Source: Lachnospiraceae bacterium
GTDB lineage: Bacteria > Bacillota > Clostridia > Lachnospirales > Lachnospiraceae
DNA length: 64,000 bases
Direction of reading: 5' to 3'
Assembly (NCBI GenBank): GCA_022845955.1
Contig: AP025576.1
Location: forward strand, 3,472,001 to 3,536,000
Each line of letters begins with the position of its first letter. Positions within the stretch are counted from its first letter, which is position 1. Under the pieces are notes generated by a model. That model did no database searches. It was not told the origin of the DNA and saw only the letters and a program-made list of their open reading frames with translations. Below are positions 8,093 through 15,487 of the stretch, piece by piece. The translations under genes were made by a program, and so were the position numbers.

Positions 8093-9412
8093 TTATTTCA
8101 GGAACAGCTCAATAACGGGTACCAGGCTGTGGGGCTTCACCGGAGGAAGGTAGAGAATGAGATCATCATTTTTCTTTTCTTCATCCTGTGCGGAAAAATG
8201 GTCAATGGCACCTTCGGTGAACAGGATTTCGCTTCCGTCATGAAGGAACTGTACATATTCCACCTTTCCCGCCAAACCTGGCAGACACAGATGGGCGAAG
8301 GGATAGGCGAACAGATGGAGATACAGTCGGCTTCCGTCCTCGCTCTGGGTATAACGGCAGTCGGCAGGAGCGGTAAATTCCGGTTCCGCCATGGTGCAGC
8401 CGTAAATGGAGCGGCTGTTATATTTCATCCAGTCCGCATAGACCTTCAGAGCTTCCTCCGCGCGGTAATCCAGATAACCTCTGGAGGTGGGGCCTACATT
8501 CATCAGCAGGTTGCCGCCGCAGGATACCGTATTGATCAGCATACGGAGAAGCATTTCCGGTGTTTTCCAGGTCTGCTCATCACGGTAATAGCCCCAGGAG
8601 CCGGAAAAGGTCTGGCAGGCTTCCCAGGTAACCAGTTCACCGGTTTCCTTGTGGGTGATCCAGCCGGTGGGCTGATACTGTTCCGGAGTCCAGAGATCCT
8701 GTTCGATATCCGTACGGTTATCGATGATAATATCCGGCTGGAGGGATCGTGCCGTAGCAAGGAGTTTTTCGGCTTCCCAGTCCTCTTTTCCTTTCCCCTT
8801 CATCCAGGAACAGGGGCCTTCCCCATCCCTGCCGTCGTAGGAAAAATCAAACCAGAGGACATCGATTTTTCCGTAGTTGGTAAGCAGCTCGGTAACCTGG
8901 TTCCTCATGTATTCCGCATATTTCTGCATGTCCCGTCCCTGGTTTAGTTCCAGGGCGTCCGCATCGTCTCTGCGGGGATGCAGGACATCAATGGGAAAAT
9001 CCGGATGATGCCAGTCGATGAGAGAGTAATAGAACCCGATGTGCAGTCCCTCCGCGCGGAAAGCATCTACATATTCCCGGATTAAATCCTTTCCGCAGGG
9101 AGTATTGGTGGATTTATAATCCGTATATTTGCTGTCGAACAGGCAGAAGCCTTCATGGTGTTTAGTGGTCATAACCACATATTTCATGCCGGCGGCTTTC
9201 GCCTGTTTTGCCCATTCCTTCGGGTCATAAAGATCCGGGTTAAAATGTTTGAAATAGAGATCGTAATGCTCTTCGGAGATTTTTTCATTGGTTTTCACCC
9301 ATTCATGACGTGCGGGCATCGCATAAAGCCCGAAATGAATGAACATACCAAACCGGTCATGGGTGAACCAGCTGGTGTCTCCGGGGGTTTTGCGGGTAAC
9401 ATAGCTTGACAT
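8093..9412 (-). CDS. Alpha-L-fucosidase, glycoside hydrolase family 29
   Basis: This 439-residue enzyme matches GH29: FGMFIHFGLYAMPARHEW at the N-terminus of the barrel, MTTKHHEGFCLFDS with paired histidines at residues 85-86, and VLWFDFSYDG with the nucleophile Asp at about residue 189. GH29 enzymes release L-fucose from host and plant glycans with retention of configuration. No signal peptide follows the chosen start, so the enzyme is probably cytoplasmic. ATG 9412 has GAGGAAAT upstream; the longer in-frame start at 9559 overlaps the divergent AraC gene. The divergent AraC regulator at 9558 is a natural candidate for sugar-responsive control. Confidence 0.93.
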   Translation of the reverse strand: MSSYVTRKTPGDTSWFTHDRFGMFIHFGLYAMPARHEWVKTNEKISEEHYDLYFKHFNPDLYDPKEWAKQAKAAGMKYVVMTTKHHEGFCLFDSKYTDYKSTNTPCGKDLIREYVDAFRAEGLHIGFYYSLIDWHHPDFPIDVLHPRRDDADALELNQGRDMQKYAEYMRNQVTELLTNYGKIDVLWFDFSYDGRDGEGPCSWMKGKGKEDWEAEKLLATARSLQPDIIIDNRTDIEQDLWTPEQYQPTGWITHKETGELVTWEACQTFSGSWGYYRDEQTWKTPEMLLRMLINTVSCGGNLLMNVGPTSRGYLDYRAEEALKVYADWMKYNSRSIYGCTMAEPEFTAPADCRYTQSEDGSRLYLHLFAYPFAHLCLPGLAGKVEYVQFLHDGSEILFTEGAIDHFSAQDEEKKNDDLILYLPPVKPHSLVPVIELFLK

Positions 9413-9557
9413 ATTTCCTCCGTTCTGCCGTAACTGCGGCACATCTTTATTTTTACCTGCCTTATTGCCGGCGGCCAAGATGTATGATGGGTATATTGTA
9501 GTTAATAATGGAGCGGGAGAACATGTCAAAAACGGGAAAAAATATGGAGTTTTCAGC

Positions 9558-10409
9558 ATGATTTATTCAACGAACCGAAAGCCTGTAAAGCTGTGGAAAA
9601 AGCTCAGCCTGGAAGTGGCGGATTCCGGCTTTGCGAAGGCGGACACTACCTGGAATATGAAAAATGTGTGTTCCCCTTATTCCAGGATTTATTACATTCC
9701 GGAGGGAGAAGGGACGGTTATCCTGCAGGGACGGGAAATTCCGTTACGGAAAGGGCATATATACCTGATTCCGGCGGGGCTTTTATATGATTACCGGTGT
9801 GACGAATACATGGAACAGCTGTACTTCCATGTAAATATCACCATGCCTAACGGGATGGATTTATTTTACGGCTGCGGGGAGATATTTGAGAAAGGTGCGC
9901 CTTTTGGGCGGCAGGAAAAGGCGGTGAAGCTTTACTGGTCCTCCCATATGGAGGATGCCTTCCGTCTCCGGGGGATGCTTTGGGAGGAACTGGGGGATTT
10001 TATAAAAATGGCAGGGATCCAGGAGGAAGGAATGAAATGTTATTCAGAAATGGTGGATCAGGTTTTTGCGCTGGCCCAGAAACCGGTGAGCGCCAGAAAT
10101 CATGTGCGTTCCCTGGCCGCCAGCCTTCATGTATCGGAAAGCACGCTTTCCAAACGGTTCCGCGGGGAAACCGGGATGACTCCCGGCATTTATCTGGAAC
10201 AGCTTATGCTCCAGAAGGCCTGCCGGCTGCTGATACATAGTGACAAAACAATGGCGCAGATTGCGGAGGAACTGGAATTTTCCGATCAGTTTTATTTCGC
10301 CAAATTTTTTAAGCGGCTGATGCATATGCCGCCGAGTGCTTATCGGAGACAGATGAGAGAAAACGAAAGAGACGGATTGGAGAACAGACATGGTACAGAC
10401 AATTTTTGA
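9558..10409 (+). CDS. AraC family transcriptional regulator
   Basis: This 283-residue protein has an N-terminal cupin-like sensor (RIYYIPEGEGTVILQGREI, then HIYLIPAGLLYDYRC) and a C-terminal double helix-turn-helix from about residue 180 (LAASLHVSESTLSKRFRGETGMTP and IAEELEFSDQFYFAKFFKRLMHMPPSAYR). That layout is standard for carbohydrate-responsive AraC activators. It is divergent from the GH29 fucosidase, its likely target. ATG 9558 follows GGAG at 9546-9549; an in-frame ATG at 9465 would run into the fucosidase promoter area. Its last 20 bases overlap the start of the CmpB-like membrane gene. Confidence 0.9.
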   Translation: MIYSTNRKPVKLWKKLSLEVADSGFAKADTTWNMKNVCSPYSRIYYIPEGEGTVILQGREIPLRKGHIYLIPAGLLYDYRCDEYMEQLYFHVNITMPNGMDLFYGCGEIFEKGAPFGRQEKAVKLYWSSHMEDAFRLRGMLWEELGDFIKMAGIQEEGMKCYSEMVDQVFALAQKPVSARNHVRSLAASLHVSESTLSKRFRGETGMTPGIYLEQLMLQKACRLLIHSDKTMAQIAEELEFSDQFYFAKFFKRLMHMPPSAYRRQMRENERDGLENRHGTDNF

Positions 10410-11718
10410 ACTGCTTTGGTATTTTTTTATTTATTCATTTATAGGCTGGTGTGCGGAAATCGCTTATGCTGCAATAAAGCACAGGAAATTTATGAACCGT
10501 GGATTTCTGAACGGCCCCCTCTGCCCGGTTTACGGCGTGGGTATGGTGCTGATCCTTCTTTTTTTCGGATCCCTGAAAGGAAATTTTGTTTTCCTGGCGC
10601 TGGGCTGTTCGGTAATGGCGGCTGTGGTGGAATTTTTTACCGGCGCTCTCATGGAAAAGGTATTCCGGTGCAAATGGTGGGATTACTCCGGCTATAAGCA
10701 TAATATAGGCGGATACATATGCCCGCAGTTTTCCCTGCTTTGGGGAATCGGGGCGGCACTTATCATTACCTTTCTCCACCCTTTTTTCGCCCCGCTCATC
10801 GGGATGATTCCTTCTCTGCTCGTAAAGATTACGGCCGTTGTGCTGCTCGTGGCAGCGGCGGCGGATTTTGTCTCCGTAACAGGCGCCATCCTGCAGATGG
10901 AGCGGACTGCGCGCATTGATGAGATTGCGGCGGGAATGCAGGAGGTTTCCAACCGGCTGGGCAATGCGATTTTCAACGGGATCCGGAAACGTATGACAAA
11001 GGCTTTTCCCAATCTGGAGAAGGAAGGGGAGAATGCGCTGGCGGAGGCGTTTCGCAGGAAGGAACGGGTAAAAAGCCTGGTATTCGCGCAAGGATGCAGC
11101 TTCCACAAGCTGGTCTGGCTGTTCTTTATCGGCGCGTTTCTGGGGGATATCACGGAAACCATATTCTGCCGCGTAACGGCGGGAGTCTGGATGAGCCGAA
11201 GCAGTGTAATATATGGTCCCTTCAGCATCGTCTGGGGAATCGGCGTGGTGGTGCTCACCATGATGCTTCATAAATACAGGGATAAGGATGACCGCTATCT
11301 CTTTATATTCGGAACCGTGGTGGGCGGAGCCTATGAATATGCATGCAGCGTTTTCACCGAAATGGTTTTCGGTACGGTTTTCTGGGATTACAGCAAAATC
11401 CCTTTTAACCTGGGAGGACGGATTAATCTGCTTTACTGTTTTTTCTGGGGGCTTGCCTCTGTGCTGTGGATTAAAAACGTATATCCGTTCCTTTCCCGAT
11501 GGATTGAAAAAATCCCCAAAAAAGCCGGAACGGTAATTAGCTGGCTCTTTCTCCTGTTCATGACGGTGAATATCGTATTGTCGGGGATGGCACTGGGCCG
11601 CTACAGTGACAGGTATGCGGGAAAACCTGCGGAAAACAGCGTGGAAAGCTTTCTGGATTCCCACTATCCGGATGAACGGATGGAGCGTGTATATCCCAAT
11701 GCCATCATTAAGGAATAG
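10390..11718 (+). CDS. CmpB-like membrane protein (putative ABC-transporter type IV), duplicated domain
   Basis: This 442-residue membrane protein contains two copies of the same family domain. The first (about 1-145) has FIGWCAEIAYAAIKHRKFMNRGFLNGPLCPVYG and YSGYKHNIGGYICPQFSLLWG. The second (about 225-385) has GDITETIFCRVTAGVWMSRSSVIYGPFSIVWG and YSKIPFNLGGRINLLYCFFWG. Between them is a cytoplasmic-looking charged stretch with KRMTKAFPNLEKEGENALAEAFRRKE. The Pfam family is annotated as a putative ABC permease, but no biochemical role is established to my knowledge. It overlaps the AraC gene by 20 bases, implying co-transcription, though a functional link to fucose is unproven. Confidence 0.8.
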   Translation: MVQTIFELLWYFFIYSFIGWCAEIAYAAIKHRKFMNRGFLNGPLCPVYGVGMVLILLFFGSLKGNFVFLALGCSVMAAVVEFFTGALMEKVFRCKWWDYSGYKHNIGGYICPQFSLLWGIGAALIITFLHPFFAPLIGMIPSLLVKITAVVLLVAAAADFVSVTGAILQMERTARIDEIAAGMQEVSNRLGNAIFNGIRKRMTKAFPNLEKEGENALAEAFRRKERVKSLVFAQGCSFHKLVWLFFIGAFLGDITETIFCRVTAGVWMSRSSVIYGPFSIVWGIGVVVLTMMLHKYRDKDDRYLFIFGTVVGGAYEYACSVFTEMVFGTVFWDYSKIPFNLGGRINLLYCFFWGLASVLWIKNVYPFLSRWIEKIPKKAGTVISWLFLLFMTVNIVLSGMALGRYSDRYAGKPAENSVESFLDSHYPDERMERVYPNAIIKE

Positions 11719-11783
11719 CGGTCTTAGGGCTGGCTGTAAAAAAATTTCATCCCGGAACAAAGCTGCATCAATCTACCAACATA

Positions 11784-11834
11784 AATACATCCTCAGCCAC
11801 ACATACTAAACGTGTCGGAGGATGTATTTTTTTA
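11784..11834 (+). terminator. Intrinsic terminator after CmpB-like gene
   Basis: An 11-base stem (AATACATCCTC at 11784-11794 and its complement at 11818-11828) encloses a 23-base loop with further partial pairing, and runs into a T-tract (TTTTTTT). It sits 66 bases after the CmpB-like stop and about 100 bases before the CotJ genes. Confidence 0.8.
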
Positions 11835-11932
11835 TGGAAAAAAGGGATTGTACGGCAATTTCACATACCAGCCGCACGGACTGTAAAAATACGTACCGAA
11901 CCTTATTTTATGCATCAGAAAGGAGTTTTATT

Positions 11933-12427
11933 ATGGATAAAAACGGTAATCATCTTGCTATTGCAAGTGTTCCCTGCCAGAAATGGAAATCCACCTATGA
12001 ACCGGAGGCCGCCCTGAAGAAGGGGACCATCTTCCCGGAATTAAACATGCCTTTTTTCAAGGCGGATGATGGGGACGAAATCCCATCCGCCAAAAGGAAT
12101 ACGCAGGAAGCTGACACAAAGCAGCAGGAGAGGGAAGCTCTTCTGACGAAAATTAACGAAGCCGGCTTTATGGTAAATGATCTCACACTGTATCTGGATA
12201 CCCATGAAACGGAGGAAGAGGCGCTCCGTATGTTTGAAGAGTATGCCAACCGGAAAGTAATGCTGATGAAAGAATTCGCAGAAAAATTTTATCCCCTGTC
12301 ACAAAACTGTATGGTCTTGTGCGGTAAGGCGGCAACGGATACCGCGCACGGAGGATCCCCCCTGAATACAGCAAAAACATTCAGCTGGACGGATGGTCCG
12401 GCACCTTGGGAAGGAGCGTGTATATAA
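11933..12427 (+). CDS. Spore coat protein, CotJA-CotJB fusion
   Basis: This 164-residue protein joins two coat proteins that are usually separate. Residues 1-45 match CotJA (LAIASVPCQKWKSTYEPEAALKKGTIFPELNMPF). After a charged linker, residues from about 68 match CotJB (LLTKINEAGFMVNDLTLYLDTHETEEEALRMFEEY) and end WTDGPAPWEGAC, the usual CotJB tail. The neighbouring CotJC gene confirms the assignment. CotJ proteins are made in the mother cell under sigma E in Bacillus and go into the spore coat. ATG 11933 follows AAAGGAG; the upstream in-frame ATG at 11822 lies in the terminator. Its stop codon directly abuts the CotJC start, so translation is probably coupled. Confidence 0.87.
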   Translation: MDKNGNHLAIASVPCQKWKSTYEPEAALKKGTIFPELNMPFFKADDGDEIPSAKRNTQEADTKQQEREALLTKINEAGFMVNDLTLYLDTHETEEEALRMFEEYANRKVMLMKEFAEKFYPLSQNCMVLCGKAATDTAHGGSPLNTAKTFSWTDGPAPWEGACI

Positions 12428-13048
12428 ATGTGGGTATATGAAAAAAGATTGCAATTCCCGGTAAAAATCACGAAAACCTGTCCGAAAACGGCACAGATGA
12501 TTATAAGCCAGTACGGCGGACCGGACGGGGAGCTGTCCGCATCCATGCGGTATCTTGCCCAGCGTTATTCCATGCCGGTCAAGGAAGTGGGCGGGCTGCT
12601 GACAGACATCGGGACCGAGGAACTGGCGCATATGGAGATTATCTGCTCCATGGTTTACCAGCTGACAAAGCATCTGACTATCGAACAGGCTAAGGAAGCG
12701 GGATTCGATGCTTATTATATCGATCATACCACAGCGCTCTGGCCCCAGGCTGCGGCGGGCCTGCCTTTTACTGCGATTGAATTCCAGTCCAAGGGAGATG
12801 CCATAGCGGATCTGACGGAGGATTTGGCTGCGGAACAGAAGGCGAGGACCGTATATGATAATCTGCTCCGTATGATTACGGATCCGGAAGTCAGGGAGCC
12901 TCTTAAGTTTTTGCGTACCAGGGAAATTGTCCACTTCCAGAGATTCGGTGAAGCGCTGGAAAAGACAAAGGATAAACTGGATTCCAATAACTTCTATTAT
13001 TACAATCCGGAATTTGATAAGGAAATGAAGGATACTAATAAGTCATAA
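12428..13048 (+). CDS. cotJC: Manganese catalase family spore coat protein CotJC
   Basis: This 206-residue protein is a ferritin-like dimanganese catalase of the CotJC type. It begins MWVYEKRLQFPV and shows metal-ligand motifs in DIGTEELAHMEII and, later, EDLAAEQKARTVYDNLL and REIVHFQRFGEAL, the Glu/His ligands expected of a two-metal four-helix bundle. It probably degrades hydrogen peroxide in or near the spore coat. The ATG directly follows the TAA of the CotJA-CotJB fusion. A cluster of hairpins follows the stop. Confidence 0.92.
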   Translation: MWVYEKRLQFPVKITKTCPKTAQMIISQYGGPDGELSASMRYLAQRYSMPVKEVGGLLTDIGTEELAHMEIICSMVYQLTKHLTIEQAKEAGFDAYYIDHTTALWPQAAAGLPFTAIEFQSKGDAIADLTEDLAAEQKARTVYDNLLRMITDPEVREPLKFLRTREIVHFQRFGEALEKTKDKLDSNNFYYYNPEFDKEMKDTNKS

Positions 13049-13050
13049 CA

Positions 13051-13166
13051 GTTCAGACAGGTCTGAACAATGGATTACTGCATCCGGCTGCTGGAACCGT
13101 TGTGTGGGAGCCGGATGCCGCCCGCATCCATGTTTTCTTCCGGTCTGCGCATTTCCTGCGCAGACC
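13051..13166. repeat. Cluster of inverted repeats after cotJC
   Basis: Three separate dyads lie in 116 bases: GTTCAGAC/GTCTGAAC (13051-13068, 2-base gap), GCATCCGGC/GCCGGATGC (13080-13118, with an overlapping alternative pairing of GGATGC 13113-13118 and GCATCC 13124-13129), and GGTCTGCGC/GCGCAGACC (13142-13166, 7-base loop, followed by TTTC). The last is a plausible though T-poor terminator for the cotJ unit. The role of the others is unknown. No open frame here has coding character. Confidence 0.65.
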
Positions 13167-13204
13167 TTTCCGCGGGCCGCATAGACCTTTTCGTCCATCC
13201 GGCC

Positions 13205-13244
13205 TTGAAACGCTTCTTCGGGCATGGTATAATTGCCCGAAGAA
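13205..13244 (+). promoter_or_regulatory. Sigma-A promoter embedded in an 11-base-arm inverted repeat
   Basis: TTGAAA (13205-13210), a 17-base spacer and TATAAT (13228-13233) form a strong vegetative promoter. A perfect inverted repeat, TTCTTCGGGCA at 13214-13224 and TGCCCGAAGAA at 13234-13244, brackets the -10 box, which sits in the 9-base centre. A protein bound here would block polymerase, so this is a candidate repressor operator for the 13294 gene and probably the asparaginase gene. The regulator is not identified. Confidence 0.8.
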
Positions 13245-13293
13245 AATCAGGGCTGCCGGAGCGGTTCCGGTATACCGAACCAGGAGGATACAT

Positions 13294-13611
13294 ATGGTAC
13301 CAAGTCTTGCGAGAATGTCGGTTATTATCAAATCCCGGCATGAAACCTCCGTTATGACGGGAAATTATGAGATGGCTTATATTTGCGGCCTGCTGTGTAA
13401 GCTTACGGGAACGGCGCCTCCACCCCTGGAGTCACCCGCCCGGCTTCAGGAAGCCATGATGAACAGTCTGGAACAATACCAGACGGAGGACGACAGGGAA
13501 AAAAATATCATTAAAATGCTCAAATACTACAAGCCGGACGGCCTGCTTGACGATCAGGTCAGGGAGCTGTACAGGATGGGACTGGAAGAAAGAACCCCCT
13601 GGAAGAGATAA
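13294..13611 (+). CDS. Hypothetical protein, 105 residues
   Basis: I do not recognise this protein. It is small, mixed in charge and probably helical, with an N-terminal MVPSLARMSVIIKSRH and a C-terminal DDQVRELYRMGLEERTPWKR; no signal peptide or membrane segment is seen. ATG 13294 follows a perfect AGGAGG at 13282-13287, and a strong promoter inside an inverted repeat lies 60 bases upstream, so it is a genuine, regulated gene. It ends 17 bases before the asparaginase start, which suggests co-transcription with ansA. Confidence 0.75.
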   Translation: MVPSLARMSVIIKSRHETSVMTGNYEMAYICGLLCKLTGTAPPPLESPARLQEAMMNSLEQYQTEDDREKNIIKMLKYYKPDGLLDDQVRELYRMGLEERTPWKR

Positions 13612-13628
13612 AAAGACAGGAGAGAACC

Positions 13629-14630
13629 ATGGCGAAGAAAAAAATTATGCTGCTGACCACAGGGGGGACCATCGCTTCCCACAAAACGGAGCACGGGCTT
13701 GCGCCGGCGCTCACGGCGGAGGAAATCCTGGAATTCCTTCCATCCATGGACGGTATCTGCCATCTGGAGGCCAGAAACCTTTTCAGTATTGACAGCACCA
13801 ATATGACATGCAGCCACTGGATGCAGCTTGCGGGAGCCATTGAGGAAAGCTATCCTTATTTTGACGGCTTTGTCGTCCTGCACGGAACGGATACCATGGC
13901 TTATACGGCAGCCGCCCTTTCCTACCTGATCCAGAATTCCCCCAAGCCCATTGTACTCACCGGTTCCCAAAGACCTCTGGAAATGGAAATATCGGATGCC
14001 AGAATGAATCTGCGGGACAGTATTGTCTACGCGCTGGATGAGCAGTCCAGCGGTGTCAGCCTGGTGTTCGGCGGTAAGGTAATAGCGGGTACCAGGGCGA
14101 AAAAGGTAAAGACCATGAGCTATAATGCCTTTGCCAGCATCAATTACCCGGAACTGGCGGTAATGCGTGATGATCATCTGGTACGTTATATTGAGCCGAA
14201 GCCTTTTCCGGAGAAGCTTATCTTTTCCCACGGACTGAATGACCGGGTATTTCTGCTGAAGCTGACCCCGGGTATGTCTCCGCTGATCCTGAAGGATATC
14301 TTTGCCCAATATGACGGTATCATTGTGGAAAGCTTTGGAGTGGGAGGAATTCCGGACAGCCTTCTGCAGGAATTCGTCCGGCTGATGCAGGTATATGGTA
14401 CCGGCAAGGCCGTGGTGCTGACAACGCAGGTAACCTATGAAGGAAGTAACATCGGGGTTTATGAGGTGGGCAAGAGAGTGCAGGAACAGTTTCATCTCCT
14501 GGAGGCTTACGATATGAACCTTGAGGCGGTCTTTACTAAACTGATGTGGATCCTGGGCCGCAAACCGGCAGACTTTGAAGAGGTAAAGGCCCTGTTTTAT
14601 AAAACGGTCAATTATGATTTTTTTATGTGA
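13629..14630 (+). CDS. ansA: L-asparaginase, cytoplasmic type I-like
   Basis: This 333-residue enzyme hydrolyses asparagine to aspartate and ammonia. Both active-site threonine regions are present: TTGGTIAS at residues 10-17 and VLHGTDTMAYTAAAL near residue 85, and GSQRPLE follows. The absence of a signal peptide points to the cytoplasmic, type I-like form. The start has AGGAGAG just upstream. It follows the small gene at 13294 by 17 bases and is probably expressed from the inverted-repeat promoter at 13205-13244. Confidence 0.93.
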   Translation: MAKKKIMLLTTGGTIASHKTEHGLAPALTAEEILEFLPSMDGICHLEARNLFSIDSTNMTCSHWMQLAGAIEESYPYFDGFVVLHGTDTMAYTAAALSYLIQNSPKPIVLTGSQRPLEMEISDARMNLRDSIVYALDEQSSGVSLVFGGKVIAGTRAKKVKTMSYNAFASINYPELAVMRDDHLVRYIEPKPFPEKLIFSHGLNDRVFLLKLTPGMSPLILKDIFAQYDGIIVESFGVGGIPDSLLQEFVRLMQVYGTGKAVVLTTQVTYEGSNIGVYEVGKRVQEQFHLLEAYDMNLEAVFTKLMWILGRKPADFEEVKALFYKTVNYDFFM

Positions 14631-14692
14631 ATATTTTCCAATTGTCTTTCATATACTTCTTAGTAAGAATAAGAAATAACAGGAGGACAACC

Positions 14693-14926
14693 ATGCCGAG
14701 AGGAAGGAAAAACAAATCTCTGGATGAAAGAATCCAGGATACGCAGCAGAGTATTTATAATCTGGAGGTAAGGACCCAGGAGCTTTATGAGGAATTGGAA
14801 GAGCTTCTGAAGCAGAAGAAAAATGAAGAGCTTGAGAAATTGTCGGAAGCCCTGGAAGAAGCCGGCGTTTCCGTGGATGAGGTGCTTGCCCAGCTGAAAA
14901 CAGATGTGCAGGAAAACATTGCCTGA
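14693..14926 (+). CDS. Small charged coiled-coil protein
   Basis: This 77-residue protein starts with a basic PRGRKNK patch resembling an AT-hook core, then forms a continuous predicted coiled coil very rich in E, L, K and Q (residues 10-62). No family is recognised. ATG 14693 follows AGGAGGA; an in-frame ATG at 14627 overlaps the end of ansA and lacks a ribosome site. It may be a small nucleoid or cytoskeletal adaptor, but that is only a guess from composition. A terminator follows at 14954. Confidence 0.75.
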   Translation: MPRGRKNKSLDERIQDTQQSIYNLEVRTQELYEELEELLKQKKNEELEKLSEALEEAGVSVDEVLAQLKTDVQENIA

Positions 14927-14953
14927 AGCAGTTGAGATGCATAAAATAAGAAG

Positions 14954-15002
14954 AAGAGCAGGATTGGCCTTGCGGCATGCAGACCTTCCTGTTCTTTTTT
15001 TA
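14954..15002 (+). terminator. Intrinsic terminator after coiled-coil gene
   Basis: A 10-base stem (AAGAGCAGGA at 14954-14963 with TCCTGTTCTT at 14987-14996, one G-T pair) is followed by a run of T. It separates the ansA unit from the yccF unit. Confidence 0.78.
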
Positions 15003-15044
15003 TAAAAATTTTAGAATTGATCTTCCTGAAAAGAAAAGAAAGAA

Positions 15045-15073
15045 TTGCGTGACAGCCGGTTACGCCATATAAT
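15045..15073 (+). promoter_or_regulatory. Sigma-A-type promoter of the yccF unit
   Basis: TTGCGT (15045-15050), a 17-base spacer and TATAAT (15068-15073) lie 33 bases before the yccF start, giving a short leader. No operator dyad is obvious. Confidence 0.75.
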
Positions 15074-15105
15074 AGAAATAGCGCACTAAGAAGGGAGGAA
15101 CGAAA

Positions 15106-15471
15106 ATGAGTGTATTAGGTAATCTTTTATGGTTTATTTGCGGTGGTTTTTTCAGTGCACTGGGCTGGTTTCTGGCCGGTGTTTTATGGAGCATTACGAT
15201 TATAGGGCTGCCCATAGGAAAACAGTGCTTTAAGTTCGCAGCTGTGGCGGCATGGCCCTTTGGAAAAGAAATTGTTTACGGAGGAGGCGCCGGTTCGCTG
15301 ATTCTGAACATCTTCTGGATGATCCTCACGGGTATCCCCATGGCTCTTGAATCGCTGCTGCTGGGTATTTTGCTGTGCATCACCATTATTGGAATACCGT
15401 TTGGCCTGCAGCATTTTAAACTGGCTAAACTGGCATTGATGCCCTTTGGCTCACAGATAATATATACATAG
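15106..15471 (+). CDS. YccF domain membrane protein
   Basis: This 121-residue membrane protein holds two copies of the short YccF motif: GLPIGKQCFKFAAVAAWPFGKEI near residue 36 and GIPFGLQHFKLAKLALMPFGSQI near the C-terminus, each preceded by a hydrophobic helix containing the repeated ITIIG. The family is widespread but of unknown function. AAGGGAGG stands just before the ATG. It lies 16 bases before a MATE transporter gene and shares its promoter, so the two are probably one operon. Confidence 0.85.
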   Translation: MSVLGNLLWFICGGFFSALGWFLAGVLWSITIIGLPIGKQCFKFAAVAAWPFGKEIVYGGGAGSLILNIFWMILTGIPMALESLLLGILLCITIIGIPFGLQHFKLAKLALMPFGSQIIYT

Positions 15472-15487
15472 GAATGAGGGGATTTTG

